Part shown: in pieces, positions 16,664 to 26,167 of the stretch | How positions within the stretch are numbered: position 1 is the stretch's first letter | Layout of the letters: each line of letters begins with the position of its first letter | Source of the DNA: Pseudomonas sp. BCA17 | GTDB lineage: Bacteria; Pseudomonadota; Gammaproteobacteria; Pseudomonadales; Pseudomonadaceae | Direction: 5' to 3' | Length of the DNA stretch: 64,000 nucleotides | Assembly (NCBI RefSeq): GCF_004519405.1 | Contig: NZ_SGWI01000001.1 | Span: 248,001-312,000 of the forward strand | Made by a program: the position numbers and the translations under genes | The notes under the pieces: model-generated | The model's input: the letters and a program-made list of their open reading frames with translations, nothing else | Database searches by the model: none | Told to the model about the DNA's origin: nothing

Positions 16664-16818
16664 AATCGTTCTCCTGATTGTCAGTAAGCTATATAAATTG
16701 CCACCGCAACGGTGATGAAGCATTCACACCTCACACCGTGCGGCCCGCAGCCCCCGCCCTCCTCCTTGTAAAAAACAACACCTTGAGGTAGCAGGCCCGC
16801 AGTAGTTAACCGTTCGTT

Positions 16819-17958
16819 TCAAGCTGCAGGCTTGAGTACAACCTTCGTCCAGCCTTCATCACGCGCGTCGAAATGCTTGTAGGCGTCTGGCCCTTCAGCG
16901 AGTTTGAGGCGGTGAGAGATAATCTGGGAGGGCTTGGCGCGTCCGTGATGGATGAGTTCGGCCAAGCGACGATTGTAGGCTTTGACATTGGCCTGCCCGG
17001 TTCGGATCTGCTGCCCCTTGAACCAGAATGCGCCGAAATCGAAGGCCATCTTGCCCTCCTTCGCCAGCTCGTTTTTTGCACCTGGGTCCTGCGGCACGAA
17101 CACGCCGACGACGCCGATTCCGCCAGTCGCCTTGGTGGAGGCCACGAGATTATTCATGGTGAGGTGATTGGCTTCATGACCATGGCGGTCGCAGCATTGG
17201 TAACCGACGCACTCACAACCACGATCCGTACCTTTACCATGGGTCAGATTCAGTATCTGATCCACCGCTTCCTTTTCGAGCGCATTGATGGGCGTTGCGC
17301 CCATCTGGGCAGCCAGCTTCAAGCGATCAGGGTGACTGTCGACCACGAACACCTGGGACGCGCCCTTGATCATGGCTGAGTGGGCGGCCATCAAGCCCAC
17401 CGGCCCGGCACCGTAGATGGCAATGCTCTCGCCAGGCAGCAGGCCGGCCAACTCGGTGGCATGCCAACCGGTCGGAAAGATATCGGAGAGCATGACGTAA
17501 TCTTCTTCGCGCTCTTGCGCATCCTCGGGCAGCACCAGGCAGTTGAAGTCGCCATACGGCACCCGAAGCAGTTCGGCCTGGCCGCCCTGATAGGGGCCCA
17601 TGTCGGCGAACCCGTAAGCGGCCCCTGCACTTCCAGGGTTAGCCGTCAGGCAGAACCCGGTCAGGCCCTTCTCACAGTTTTCACAAAAACCGCAGCCGAT
17701 GTTGAACGGCAGACACACCCGGTCGCCGACCTTGACTCGATCTACGCCGGCGCCAATTTCAATCACCTCTCCCAGGTTCTCGTGCCCAAATACTCTTCCC
17801 GTTTCAAAGGAAGTTCGGCCCTCGTACATGTGAAGATCAGAGCCGCAGATATTGGTGGCGGTAACTCGCACCAGAACGTCGGTGGGCTTCTCGATTTTGG
17901 CGTCCGGAACATTTTGCACGCTGACGTCACGCGGACCATTGTAGACGATGGCTTTCAT
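16819..17958 (-). CDS. fdhA: Glutathione-independent formaldehyde dehydrogenase
   Basis: 379 residues of the zinc alcohol dehydrogenase superfamily. They show the catalytic zinc ligands in NICGSDLHMYEG and FGHENLGEV, the structural zinc cysteines CGFCENCEKGLTGFC, and the nucleotide fold GAGPVGLMAAHSA. The insert with CVGYQCCDRHGHEAN is typical of Pseudomonas FdhA, which oxidises formaldehyde to formate with NAD and without glutathione. The ATG at 17958 has GGGAG upstream; a longer frame to 18024 is unlikely. The gene is monocistronic and divergent from a small hypothetical gene. Role: formaldehyde detoxification in the cytosol. Confidence 0.9.
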   Translation of the reverse strand: MKAIVYNGPRDVSVQNVPDAKIEKPTDVLVRVTATNICGSDLHMYEGRTSFETGRVFGHENLGEVIEIGAGVDRVKVGDRVCLPFNIGCGFCENCEKGLTGFCLTANPGSAGAAYGFADMGPYQGGQAELLRVPYGDFNCLVLPEDAQEREEDYVMLSDIFPTGWHATELAGLLPGESIAIYGAGPVGLMAAHSAMIKGASQVFVVDSHPDRLKLAAQMGATPINALEKEAVDQILNLTHGKGTDRGCECVGYQCCDRHGHEANHLTMNNLVASTKATGGIGVVGVFVPQDPGAKNELAKEGKMAFDFGAFWFKGQQIRTGQANVKAYNRRLAELIHHGRAKPSQIISHRLKLAEGPDAYKHFDARDEGWTKVVLKPAA

Positions 17959-18186
17959 TATGTTCTCCCAGAGGCAAGACGAAAGAAGTTTCGCCAGCAC
18001 ATGTTTAATCTGTCTGAAGAGCAAATCGTATGTTCAAGAAAATCGCGTCATGACTGACGAGCGGTACCTTTTACAATGACTTCATAATTGCAAAAAAACT
18101 GAATTATCCGTCCCTGGATATCTCTGTTCAGTATCTGGGCAGCCTTCCCTGCTTTCATCTGTACAGTTGATAAACGAGGAACCTCT

Positions 18187-18468
18187 ATGCCGAACGTTAT
18201 TAACGCAACTCCACAATCGATCAAAATTGAATACCTGCTGGACACGCTGTTCGGGGTCAATGCACTCACCAGCGAATGCATGGCGCAGATGGTCAGCAAA
18301 GCCCCCAGCGTCCAACTACGTCTCACGCCGCCATGGCCGGCGCAACTGAAACATGCCCACAGAATTGCTTTCGAATGGGATGGCAGCGCCTACCGTGGCG
18401 TTGTGCAACACGCTGAGCTGATGCCCGGCGGCGACCTGCTGTTGGACATCGACACCGCAGGCCAGTGA
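18187..18468 (+). CDS. Hypothetical protein (93 aa)
   Basis: A soluble 93-residue protein with no recognised domain. Features are a helix around KIEYLLDTLFGVNALTSE, a basic middle segment (PWPAQLKHAHRIAFEWDG) and a short sheet-like end (GDLLLDIDTAG). GAGGAA precedes the ATG. It converges on the M42 peptidase gene, with only 6 bp between the stops, and is divergent from fdhA. Confidence 0.6.
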   Translation: MPNVINATPQSIKIEYLLDTLFGVNALTSECMAQMVSKAPSVQLRLTPPWPAQLKHAHRIAFEWDGSAYRGVVQHAELMPGGDLLLDIDTAGQ

Positions 18469-18474
18469 CCCCTT

Positions 18475-19539
18475 TCACGCGGTTGCCAGAAACTCCACCA
18501 GTGTCGCCGCGCATGCCTCAATCGCGCCCTCCACGATCAGTTCATAACCGTGGGTATTTTCCGTCGGGATGGCCACACAGCCGGCTTGGGCGGAAGTCCC
18601 GTTACTCATCACGGCACTCGCGTCCGAAGCAAAATCCACCAACAATGCATATTGCGGGCTGTAGCCGCACCGCTCGGCGGCAGCTGCCAGGTCCGTCACG
18701 ACGGATCGGGTGTAATAGCCTTTTTGGTCCCCCGTGTTAATGATCGGATCAACGCCCAGGCGTGTGCCGTATTCCTCCATGACGGGCCCCACTTCTACAG
18801 CGATGGTGGTATCGCCAGGCAGCGTCGCTGCGGCGTACATGGCGCCCGCATTGCATTCCTCTTCAAGCGTGGTGAATACCAGGTAGATATCGCGGGCAAG
18901 CGCATGCCGGCGCGGTTGAAGGCGTTGTGCGGCATGCAAGACGGCGGCGATAGGCGCGCGGTCATCCAGGAAGTGCGCGGCAATCGCATCCCCGACCCGG
19001 AAGGGCTCGCGCCAATGACGGCTCAACACCACACGGCTTCCAGGTCGAACGCCCTGCTTGCGCAATGCCTCGACCGTACAACGGGTGATCACATGCACGT
19101 CGTTCCAGTGCACGTTGCCCGCCAGCACATCAGCCCCTTGCGCCGTATTTTTGGTGACGTGCATTGAGCCGAATGACAACACGCCCGGGATGATGTGCGC
19201 ATCGCCCAGGATATCCACGGGGCACATACCAAAGTTGACGGGGTTCGCCCCACCGAGCGCCGTCACCCGCAGCGTGCCATCGGCTTCGACACGCTTGACC
19301 ACCATGGCGATCTCATCCATATGCGCCATGACTTTAACTGCACGGCCACGGTTGCCATCGCTCTGTTTGCCCTTGATCAAACCGACGACATTCCCCGCTG
19401 GATCAACCCAGACCTCGTCACACAGAGGTTGCAGGCTCTCCAGGCAAATGGCACGGACTTCGTCTTCCTGGCCACCCGGCCCGCGTGCACGCAGTAGCCG
19501 GGTGAGTAATGCCGAAGATGGATTTTCGGTGTTTTGCAT
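18475..19539 (-). CDS. M42-family aminopeptidase
   Basis: 354 residues, the usual length of M42 (TET/endoglucanase M-like) dinuclear metallopeptidases. These form large cytosolic tetrahedral complexes that trim peptides. Metal ligands and catalytic residues are visible: H and D in VMAHMDEIAMV, D in FLDDRAP, the catalytic/metal glutamates in TTLEEECNAGA, D in VEVGPV and H in TENTHGYE. It stands alone, with stops almost touching the convergent 93-residue gene. The exact peptide specificity cannot be read. Confidence 0.85.
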   Translation of the reverse strand: MQNTENPSSALLTRLLRARGPGGQEDEVRAICLESLQPLCDEVWVDPAGNVVGLIKGKQSDGNRGRAVKVMAHMDEIAMVVKRVEADGTLRVTALGGANPVNFGMCPVDILGDAHIIPGVLSFGSMHVTKNTAQGADVLAGNVHWNDVHVITRCTVEALRKQGVRPGSRVVLSRHWREPFRVGDAIAAHFLDDRAPIAAVLHAAQRLQPRRHALARDIYLVFTTLEEECNAGAMYAAATLPGDTTIAVEVGPVMEEYGTRLGVDPIINTGDQKGYYTRSVVTDLAAAAERCGYSPQYALLVDFASDASAVMSNGTSAQAGCVAIPTENTHGYELIVEGAIEACAATLVEFLATA

Positions 19540-19781
19540 GGGATGACTCCCCTCCTTCGCGGATAAGTGAGTGCGCTGTCAACGCCACGCTAAAGACGAC
19601 CGTTCAAACCCATCAGTGTTCAAGCGGATGTCGGGGCGCCCCGCAAACCGATAACGCCTGCAACCAAACGCCGATCGACCGCACCACTCGCTCATTTGGA
19701 TTGAACGATCACGGGCCCGCCCTTCTCTATCGCAACATACGAACTCGGGAGCAACGGCCCGCTTACATGAGGTAACCCAGC

Positions 19782-20063
19782 ATGTCTTACGACTTCCAAG
19801 GTACTGCCAGCGTGATTACGGCTTCGCGCCATTTGGGTACGCCCTCTGATGAGCGCCTGAATGAGTCAGTCGAGATCCGGATGACCAGCAGTGGCAAGCC
19901 GACCATTGCACGTTTGAACTTCGACACCCCATTGGATTGGCCGGGCCATCCCAACTTTGTCACCGTCAACCTGCCCGACGGCTCGTCTGTCAGCGGTGTC
20001 ATCGTCGAGATCGAACGACCTGTGGATGCGCCCGGTTGGGTAGCGTTCACCGTGGATGATTGA
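19782..20063 (+). CDS. Hypothetical protein (93 aa)
   Basis: 93 residues, soluble, mostly strand-like: FQGTASVITASRHLG, then KPTIARLNFDTPLDW and NFVTVNLPDGSSVSGVIVEI. The ending recalls small beta-barrels, but I recognise no family. GAGG lies 9 nt before the ATG. It is followed after 100 bp by the DUF6555-like gene in the same direction. Confidence 0.55.
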   Translation: MSYDFQGTASVITASRHLGTPSDERLNESVEIRMTSSGKPTIARLNFDTPLDWPGHPNFVTVNLPDGSSVSGVIVEIERPVDAPGWVAFTVDD

Positions 20064-20164
20064 GGTGGCGTGAGCGCCCGCGCTCACCTATCGAATTGTC
20101 GAACAATTACTTTGAATTTTTTTTGACGTCAATTATCTGTAGATCATGAGCATAGGGAGTCCTC

Positions 20165-20419
20165 ATGAAACACAATGATCTATTCACTATCGAGTATCAG
20201 CTTCACGGCGAGCCGAAATCATTCATCGTGCGAGCGTCGCAGATGAACAATGCCGAGGCTTGGCATTGGGCAAGTTGCGATGCAGGGGTAGCCATCATCC
20301 CCAAATTTGGTCGAAACGCCCTCAAGCGTGTCTCCAAACCCATGGCGGAAAAATACGGCATAACCCAGGTACGCTGGAGCAGTGCGGCGCAGATTCAGTG
20401 GGCGGAGGGCTTGACATGA
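20165..20419 (+). CDS. DUF6555-like small protein, copy 1
   Basis: 84 residues: FTIEYQLHGEPKSFIVRAS, then NAEAWHWASCDAGVAIIPKF and KPMAEKYGITQVRW. It is clearly paralogous to the protein at 31871-32140, sharing IEY-x-LH, PKSFI, EAWHWA-CDAG, IIP and KRVSKPMAE. This family is, as far as I know, confined to Pseudomonas and uncharacterised; the DUF number is from memory. GGGAG precedes the ATG. Its stop overlaps the start of the next gene by 4 bp, suggesting coupled translation. Confidence 0.7.
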   Translation: MKHNDLFTIEYQLHGEPKSFIVRASQMNNAEAWHWASCDAGVAIIPKFGRNALKRVSKPMAEKYGITQVRWSSAAQIQWAEGLT

Positions 20420-20658
20420 TCCACAGCCAGACACTTGGTTACACAACAACACAAGAGCGAGATGACCAAGTCGCGCGCAACAACCAGATGTTTTTCGAAG
20501 CCGATCGACTGGATGCGCTAGCGTACAAAATCATTGAGTCCTACAGCGATGATGCGCAGACATGGGCGCGCTTCACCGAAGCCAAGAAGCTCGCGGATGC
20601 GCAACGCACTGCGGCGTATCGAGAGTGGATGCGCATCCATCGTACGATGCGAAAGTAA
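20416..20658 (+). CDS. Hypothetical helical protein (80 aa)
   Basis: The ATG overlaps the stop of the DUF6555-like gene (ATGA), with GGAGGG 7 nt upstream, which decides this start over longer frames. The 80-residue product is highly charged and probably all-helical (ERDDQVARNNQMFFEADRLD, then RFTEAKKLADAQRTAAYREW). There is no known domain. Coupling implies that it works with, or is dosed like, the upstream protein. Confidence 0.6.
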   Translation: MIHSQTLGYTTTQERDDQVARNNQMFFEADRLDALAYKIIESYSDDAQTWARFTEAKKLADAQRTAAYREWMRIHRTMRK

Positions 20659-20935
20659 CCGTCGTCCTGCCGGTAACGGGGCTGGCGGTCAGCTGACTGT
20701 CACGCCCCTGACTCAGGGTCGTTTGAAGGCCCGCCGGGGAGCGACGCCTCCTTGATCGACATCCGTCTCCCAAACACGCTCGACTGTCGGGTCCGCTGAT
20801 GTGTCGCTGCGCTCAGTCGTCCCAGTTGATGTCGAGCCACGCAGACAGACGGCATCGCCCATCCAGCAATCTACTCGAACCTTTGCATCGCCCCGCCCGT
20901 CCCAACTGTATCCAGCCAATGCCCGGGAGCGCCCG

Positions 20936-23248
20936 ATGCTTATCTACCCCAAGAGCCATTTCCAGCCCTACACCAATGCCGCCGGCGGTTGGGGATCGGC
21001 CAAGTCGGTGATGCAGATCCTATGGCGGGAACAGGCACTGGCCAAGGCTCCTGCTGCGCTGTTCAAACAAAACAAGCCGGACGGGTTTGCCTGTGTAAGT
21101 TGCGCCTGGGCCAAGCCCGGAAAACCCCACGCGCTGGAGTTTTGCGAGAACGGCGCCAAGGCCACCGCCTGGGAACTGACCTCGCTGAAAACAGACCCGT
21201 CGTTCTTCGCCGAGCACAGCCTCGGCGCGTTGCGTACCTGGTCCGATTACGCGCTGGAACAACATGGCCGCCTGACCCACCCGCTGCGCTACGACCCCGC
21301 CACCGACCATTATCGGGAAACCTCGTGGGAGGACGCCTACCGGGAAATCGGCGCGCAGCTCAAGGCCATGGACCCCGACAGCGTAGTGTTCTATGCCTCC
21401 GGGCGGGCCTCGCTGGAGACCTCCTTCATGTACCAGTTGTTCGCGCGCGCCTACGGCACCAACAACCTGCCCGACAGTTCCAACATGTGCCACGAGAGCA
21501 CCTCGGTGGGGTTGCAGGAAAGCATTGGCGTGCCGGTGGGCACTGTGACTCTGGAAGACTTCGAGCACACCGACTGCCTGTTTTTCTTTGGCCAGAACGT
21601 CGGCAGCAACAGCCCTCGCATGCTGCATCAGCTGCAGGACGCGCGCCGGCGCGATGTGCCCATTATTACCTTCAACCCCCTGCGCGAGCGCGGCCTGGAG
21701 CGTTTCGTCAATCCGCAGTCACCCAGTGAAATGCTCACGCCCGGCTCAACGTTGATCAGCACCCAGTACCATCAGGTGTCCATTGGCGGTGACTCGGCGG
21801 CCATCGTCGGTATTGCCAAGGCACTGCTGGAAATGGATGACCGCGCCACCGAACACGGCACCCCCGCGGTCCTCGACTACGACTTCATCGCCAACCACAC
21901 CGAAGGCTTCGAAGCCTTCACCACGTATGTGCGCAGCTGTGACTGGACGCAACTGGAACACCAGAGCGGGCTGACGCGCGGCGCACTGGAAGCGGCCGCG
22001 ACCGTGTATGCCCACAGCCGACGCGTGATGTTCGTGTACGGGATGGGGCTCACCCAGCATCGACACGGCGTGGCCAACGTGCAGATGCTGGTGAACCTGA
22101 TGTTGCTGCGCGGCAATATCGGCAAGCCGGGCGCCGGGATCTGCCCGGTGCGCGGCCACTCCAATGTGCAGGGGCAACGCACCGTGGGTATCACCGAAGA
22201 CCCGAAAAAAGTCCCGGTGGACCTGATCGAACAACACTTCGGGTTCAAGGTGCCCGAGCAAATGGGCTTGTGCACGGTGGATGCATGCGAGGGCATTCTC
22301 AGCGGTCAGGTACGCGGTTTTATCGGCCTGGGTGGCAACTTCCTGCGCGCGATTCCCGACACCTCGCGCATGGAGCCCGCGTGGCAAGGGTTGCACTTGA
22401 ACGTACAGATCGCTACCAAGCTAAACCGCACGCATCTGCTGCCTGCGCGTCACTTGTGGCTGCTGCCGAGCCTGGGACGTATCGAAATCGACCGGCAGGA
22501 CGGAGTGGCGCAAGCCTATACCACCGAAGACAGCACCGGTTGCATCCACAGTTGGCGTGGCAGCAGTGAACCCGTCGGCCCACAGGTGCGCGCCGAAGCC
22601 AGCATCGTTGCCGGGCTGGCAATGGCCACCCTCTCCCCTGCCTGCACGATCGACTGGCATGCCTGGAGCACCGACTATGCCAAGGTTCGGGCAGCCATTG
22701 GGCAGATCTATCCGCAGATATTCCACGATATGGAGACCCGCATGGCCGAGCCCGGCGGCTTCCATCGCCCGATTGCCGCTGCGCAGCGCAAGTGGCTGAC
22801 GCCGAGCGGCAAGGCCCTTTTCGTCAAGCCCACAACCCTGGCCGAAGATGACGACGTGAACCTTGCGCAACCGGCACGGGATGTCCTGCAACTGATGACG
22901 CTGCGCAGCAACGATCAGTTCAACACCACTGTCTATGGTTATGACGACCGTTTTCGCGGGGTCAGCGGCACCCGCGAGGTAATCTTCATGCACTGCAACG
23001 ACATCGTGCGCCTGGGTTTTGCGGTCGGTGAGCACGTGATGCTGACCACGGCCATCGAGCCGGAGGTCAAGCGCCAGGTCGGCCCCTTCGAAATCATCGC
23101 CTACGACATTCCCGAAGGCTGCGCCGCCGCGTACTACCCTGAATGTAATCCGCTGGTGCCGCTCTGGCACCATGCCGAACGCAGCAAGGTGCCTGCCGCC
23201 AAATCGGTACCGGTGCGGCTCAGCGCGTCGCCGACTCACCCAGGATAA
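20936..23248 (+). CDS. FdhF/YdeP-family molybdopterin oxidoreductase
   Basis: The ATG at 20936 (GGGAG 6 nt upstream) gives 770 residues, the normal YdeP length. Family features are the N-terminal cysteines FACVSCAWAKPGKPHALEFC, the VFYASGRASLETSFMYQ and NMCHESTSVGLQESIG segments, FFFGQNVGSNSPR and NPLRERGLERF. The C-terminal cofactor-binding domain ends with LRSNDQFNTTVYGYDDRF. E. coli YdeP is linked to acid resistance; formate or another small substrate is possible. It is cytosolic, with no Tat signal. Relatives can act with an FdhD sulfurtransferase, which is not in this window. Confidence 0.85.
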   Translation: MLIYPKSHFQPYTNAAGGWGSAKSVMQILWREQALAKAPAALFKQNKPDGFACVSCAWAKPGKPHALEFCENGAKATAWELTSLKTDPSFFAEHSLGALRTWSDYALEQHGRLTHPLRYDPATDHYRETSWEDAYREIGAQLKAMDPDSVVFYASGRASLETSFMYQLFARAYGTNNLPDSSNMCHESTSVGLQESIGVPVGTVTLEDFEHTDCLFFFGQNVGSNSPRMLHQLQDARRRDVPIITFNPLRERGLERFVNPQSPSEMLTPGSTLISTQYHQVSIGGDSAAIVGIAKALLEMDDRATEHGTPAVLDYDFIANHTEGFEAFTTYVRSCDWTQLEHQSGLTRGALEAAATVYAHSRRVMFVYGMGLTQHRHGVANVQMLVNLMLLRGNIGKPGAGICPVRGHSNVQGQRTVGITEDPKKVPVDLIEQHFGFKVPEQMGLCTVDACEGILSGQVRGFIGLGGNFLRAIPDTSRMEPAWQGLHLNVQIATKLNRTHLLPARHLWLLPSLGRIEIDRQDGVAQAYTTEDSTGCIHSWRGSSEPVGPQVRAEASIVAGLAMATLSPACTIDWHAWSTDYAKVRAAIGQIYPQIFHDMETRMAEPGGFHRPIAAAQRKWLTPSGKALFVKPTTLAEDDDVNLAQPARDVLQLMTLRSNDQFNTTVYGYDDRFRGVSGTREVIFMHCNDIVRLGFAVGEHVMLTTAIEPEVKRQVGPFEIIAYDIPEGCAAAYYPECNPLVPLWHHAERSKVPAAKSVPVRLSASPTHPG

Positions 23249-23347
23249 ACGCCACCATCACCATGCGGCGCTGTGGCGATGAAATACAGGCTCACGAATA
23301 ACTAAGCCGACGGCGCCCACCAGGTTTCGGAGCGCCGCAGCCGTGTC

Positions 23348-25141
23348 TTATTTTTTTGCGCTCCCCGCCAGTACGCCGGCCAACACTTGCTTCGCGGCCT
23401 GGACGATGACCCCGGCCTCATCCGGGTCGCCCTTGAGTAAGGTGGTGGCGAATTTCTTCGCTTGCTCCAACTTGATATGCGGTGGCAGTGGCGGCACGTT
23501 CGGATCGGTCTTGAACTCGATCAGCACCGGCACCTCGGATGCCAGCGCCTGCTCCCAGGCAGCCGCCACGTCGTCCTCGTGGTCGACGAAAATCCCCTTC
23601 AAGCCCAGTGAAATCGCAAACAGGTGATACGGCACATCGGGAATATTCTGCGAAGCCTCGAACTTGGGATCGCCTTCCATGACGCGCTGCTCCCAGGTGA
23701 CCTGGTTCAAGTCTTCATTGTTGAACACCGCGCAGATCCATTTCGGGCTTTGCCACTGACGCCAGTATTTGGCGACGGTGATCAGCTCGGCCATGTTGTT
23801 CATCTGCATCGCGCCATCGCCCACCAATGCGATCACGGTGTTCTGCGGATGCGCGAACTTGGCGGCAATAGCATAGGGCACGGCCGCGCCCATGGAGGCC
23901 AGGCCGCCGGACAACGAGCACTGCATACCACGCCGGATCTTCAAATCACGCGCGAACCAGTTGGCACAGGAACCGGAATCGCTGGTGATGATGGCGCCAT
24001 CGGGCAAGCGTGGCGACAGTTCATACACCACCCGTTGCGGGTTGATCGGCTTGGCCTTGACCAGGGCGCGTTTTTCCAGGGTTTTCTCCCAGCTCGCGCG
24101 CCAACCCTCGACCTTCCCGCGCCATTTGCGCCGGGTCTTGTAGGTAAGCAGCGGTAACAGCGCCGACAGCGTCTCTGCGGCGTCACCGACCAGGTTCACC
24201 TCCATGGGATAGCGCAGGCTCAACATGTCGGGTTGCAGGTCGATCTGCACACCACGGGCCTGGCCTTCCTTGGGCAGGAACTCGGCATAGGGAAAGCCCG
24301 AGCCGATCATCAGCAAGGTGTCGCACTCGGTCATCAACTTATAGCTGGGCTCGGTGCCCAACAGGCCGATACTCCCCGTGACCCAGGGCAGATCGTCGGG
24401 CAATACCGCTTTGCCGAGCAACGCCTTGGCAACACCGGCGCCCAGCGCTTCGGCAATGGCGATAACCTCGTCGGTGGCCGCCAACGCCCCCGCGCCGACG
24501 AGAATCGCAACCTTCTCGCCGGCATTCAGCACATCGGCTGCGCGCTGCAGGTCAGCCGCATAGGGAACCACCCGAGGCTTGGTATAACCGACCCCTGAAT
24601 GCAGCGTGCCATGCGCCCTGGCGGGCGGCTCGTAGGCCGCCTCCTGCAAATCGTTGGGCAGGATAATCGCCGTCACTCGGCGCTCACCCACCGCCGTACG
24701 AACAGCTCGGTCCACCAAGTGACGCACCTGGGAGGGCACCGAAGCCTGCTGCACGAATGCTCCCGCCACATCCTTGAACATCGAGACCAGATCCAGCTCC
24801 TGCTGGTAATGGCCGCCGAGTGCCGCCCGGGCCTGCTGCCCGACAATCGCCAGCACCGGCATGTGGTCCAAGCGTGCGTCATACAGCCCGGTGATCAGGT
24901 GTGAAGCACCTGGCCCGGAGGTCGCGATGCACACGCCCAGCTCGCCGGTGAATTTGGCGTGGGCCGACGCCATGAACGCGGCCATTTCTTCATGACGTGC
25001 CTGGATGAATTCGATCTTGCCCTGCGCCCGGCTCAACGCGCCGAATACGCCATTGATACCGTCGCCCGGGTAACCAAAAATTCGGGTTACGCCCCATTGG
25101 CTGAGCCGTTCAACCAGGAAGTCACCTACTGTCGTCGTCAT
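23348..25141 (-). CDS. ThDP-dependent enzyme, pyruvate oxidase-like
   Basis: The ATG at 25141 has GAGG 6 nt upstream, giving 597 residues. It has the three-domain layout of pyruvate oxidase/acetolactate synthase. The N-terminal pyrimidine domain carries the activating glutamate in QARHEEMAAFMASAHAKFTG. A central FAD/NAD-like domain has VAILVGAGALAATDEV. The pyrophosphate domain has the ThDP motif starting GDGAMQMNN and ending VFNNEDL. It is probably a PoxB-like decarboxylase or oxidase of a 2-oxoacid; membrane binding is not evident. It lies 17 bp downstream of the SDR gene and shares its operon. Confidence 0.85.
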   Translation of the reverse strand: MTTTVGDFLVERLSQWGVTRIFGYPGDGINGVFGALSRAQGKIEFIQARHEEMAAFMASAHAKFTGELGVCIATSGPGASHLITGLYDARLDHMPVLAIVGQQARAALGGHYQQELDLVSMFKDVAGAFVQQASVPSQVRHLVDRAVRTAVGERRVTAIILPNDLQEAAYEPPARAHGTLHSGVGYTKPRVVPYAADLQRAADVLNAGEKVAILVGAGALAATDEVIAIAEALGAGVAKALLGKAVLPDDLPWVTGSIGLLGTEPSYKLMTECDTLLMIGSGFPYAEFLPKEGQARGVQIDLQPDMLSLRYPMEVNLVGDAAETLSALLPLLTYKTRRKWRGKVEGWRASWEKTLEKRALVKAKPINPQRVVYELSPRLPDGAIITSDSGSCANWFARDLKIRRGMQCSLSGGLASMGAAVPYAIAAKFAHPQNTVIALVGDGAMQMNNMAELITVAKYWRQWQSPKWICAVFNNEDLNQVTWEQRVMEGDPKFEASQNIPDVPYHLFAISLGLKGIFVDHEDDVAAAWEQALASEVPVLIEFKTDPNVPPLPPHIKLEQAKKFATTLLKGDPDEAGVIVQAAKQVLAGVLAGSAKK

Positions 25142-25158
25142 CGGTTGCCTCGCTTGAC

Positions 25159-26016
25159 TCAAAGAATCGGTTTGCCACCCGTCACGCCGTAGCGTTCGCC
25201 GGAGATATAGCTGCCCTCATCCGACGCCAGCAGCACGTAGATGGGCGCCACTTCGACCGGCTGGCCAGGGCGTCCCAGCGGCGTGCTGCCACCGAAATTT
25301 TTTACAGAGTCCTCCGTCATCGTCGATACGATCAACGGCGTCCAGATAGGCCCGGGGGCTACGCTGTTAACGCGGATACCGCGCTCGCCGAGCATCTGCG
25401 CCAGGCCCGCGGTGAAGTTGGCAATCGCGCCTTTGGTCGCCGCATAGGGCAACAAACTGGGGTTGGGCGCGTCGGAATTGACCGAGCTGGTATTGATGAT
25501 CGAACTGCCCTCGGCCATGTGCGGCAGCGCGGCCTTGCAGATGCGGAACATCGCGGTGACGTTGACGTTGAACGTCTTCACCCAGTCCTCATCAGGGATG
25601 TCTTCCAGGGTTTTATAGGTCATCTGGAATGCTGCGTTGTTGACCAGTACATCGATGCGCCCGAACTTCTCCACCGTGTCGTTGACGATCGCGGTGCATT
25701 GATCCGCGTTGCCCAGGTCACCGGGCAACAGCAGGCATTGACGCCCCGCTGCCTCGACCCAGCGTGCGGTCTCCTTGGCGTCTTCATGTTCATCCAGATA
25801 CGAAACCGCGACATCCGCGCCTTCGCGTGCAAAGGCTATGGCCACTGCGCGACCGATGCCGCTGTCGGCCCCCGTGATCAACGCAATTTTATTGGCCATG
25901 CGGCCCGAGCCTTTGTAGGTCTGTTCACCACAATCGGGCATCGGGTCCATCTTGCCCTGGTCGCCGGGCACGGGCTGCTGTTGAGGTTTGAAGGGTGGTT
26001 TTGGATAGCTGTTCAT
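25159..26016 (-). CDS. SDR-family oxidoreductase (YghA-like)
   Basis: The ATG at 26016 has GGAGG 8 nt upstream. The 285 residues have a long N-terminal extension (PKPPFKPQQQPVPGDQGKM) and the Rossmann motif TGADSGIGRA. They also carry NNAAF and the active-site serine/tyrosine/lysine in INTSSVNSD and PYAATKGA. This fits the extended classical SDR group including YghA, which is often stress-induced and NADPH-dependent. It precedes the ThDP enzyme by 17 bp. Confidence 0.85.
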   Translation of the reverse strand: MNSYPKPPFKPQQQPVPGDQGKMDPMPDCGEQTYKGSGRMANKIALITGADSGIGRAVAIAFAREGADVAVSYLDEHEDAKETARWVEAAGRQCLLLPGDLGNADQCTAIVNDTVEKFGRIDVLVNNAAFQMTYKTLEDIPDEDWVKTFNVNVTAMFRICKAALPHMAEGSSIINTSSVNSDAPNPSLLPYAATKGAIANFTAGLAQMLGERGIRVNSVAPGPIWTPLIVSTMTEDSVKNFGGSTPLGRPGQPVEVAPIYVLLASDEGSYISGERYGVTGGKPIL

Positions 26017-26167
26017 CGTATTTCCTCCGGATGTGATTATCTTTGCGAGGGTCCGCGGGACGGGGAAGTTCAGACGGATTTGCATAAATCGGATAACAGC
26101 GCGGATGCGGCGTGGGCAAAAACAGTCGTGGCGAAAGACCTTGATTGCCGATCAGGCCGTATACGCA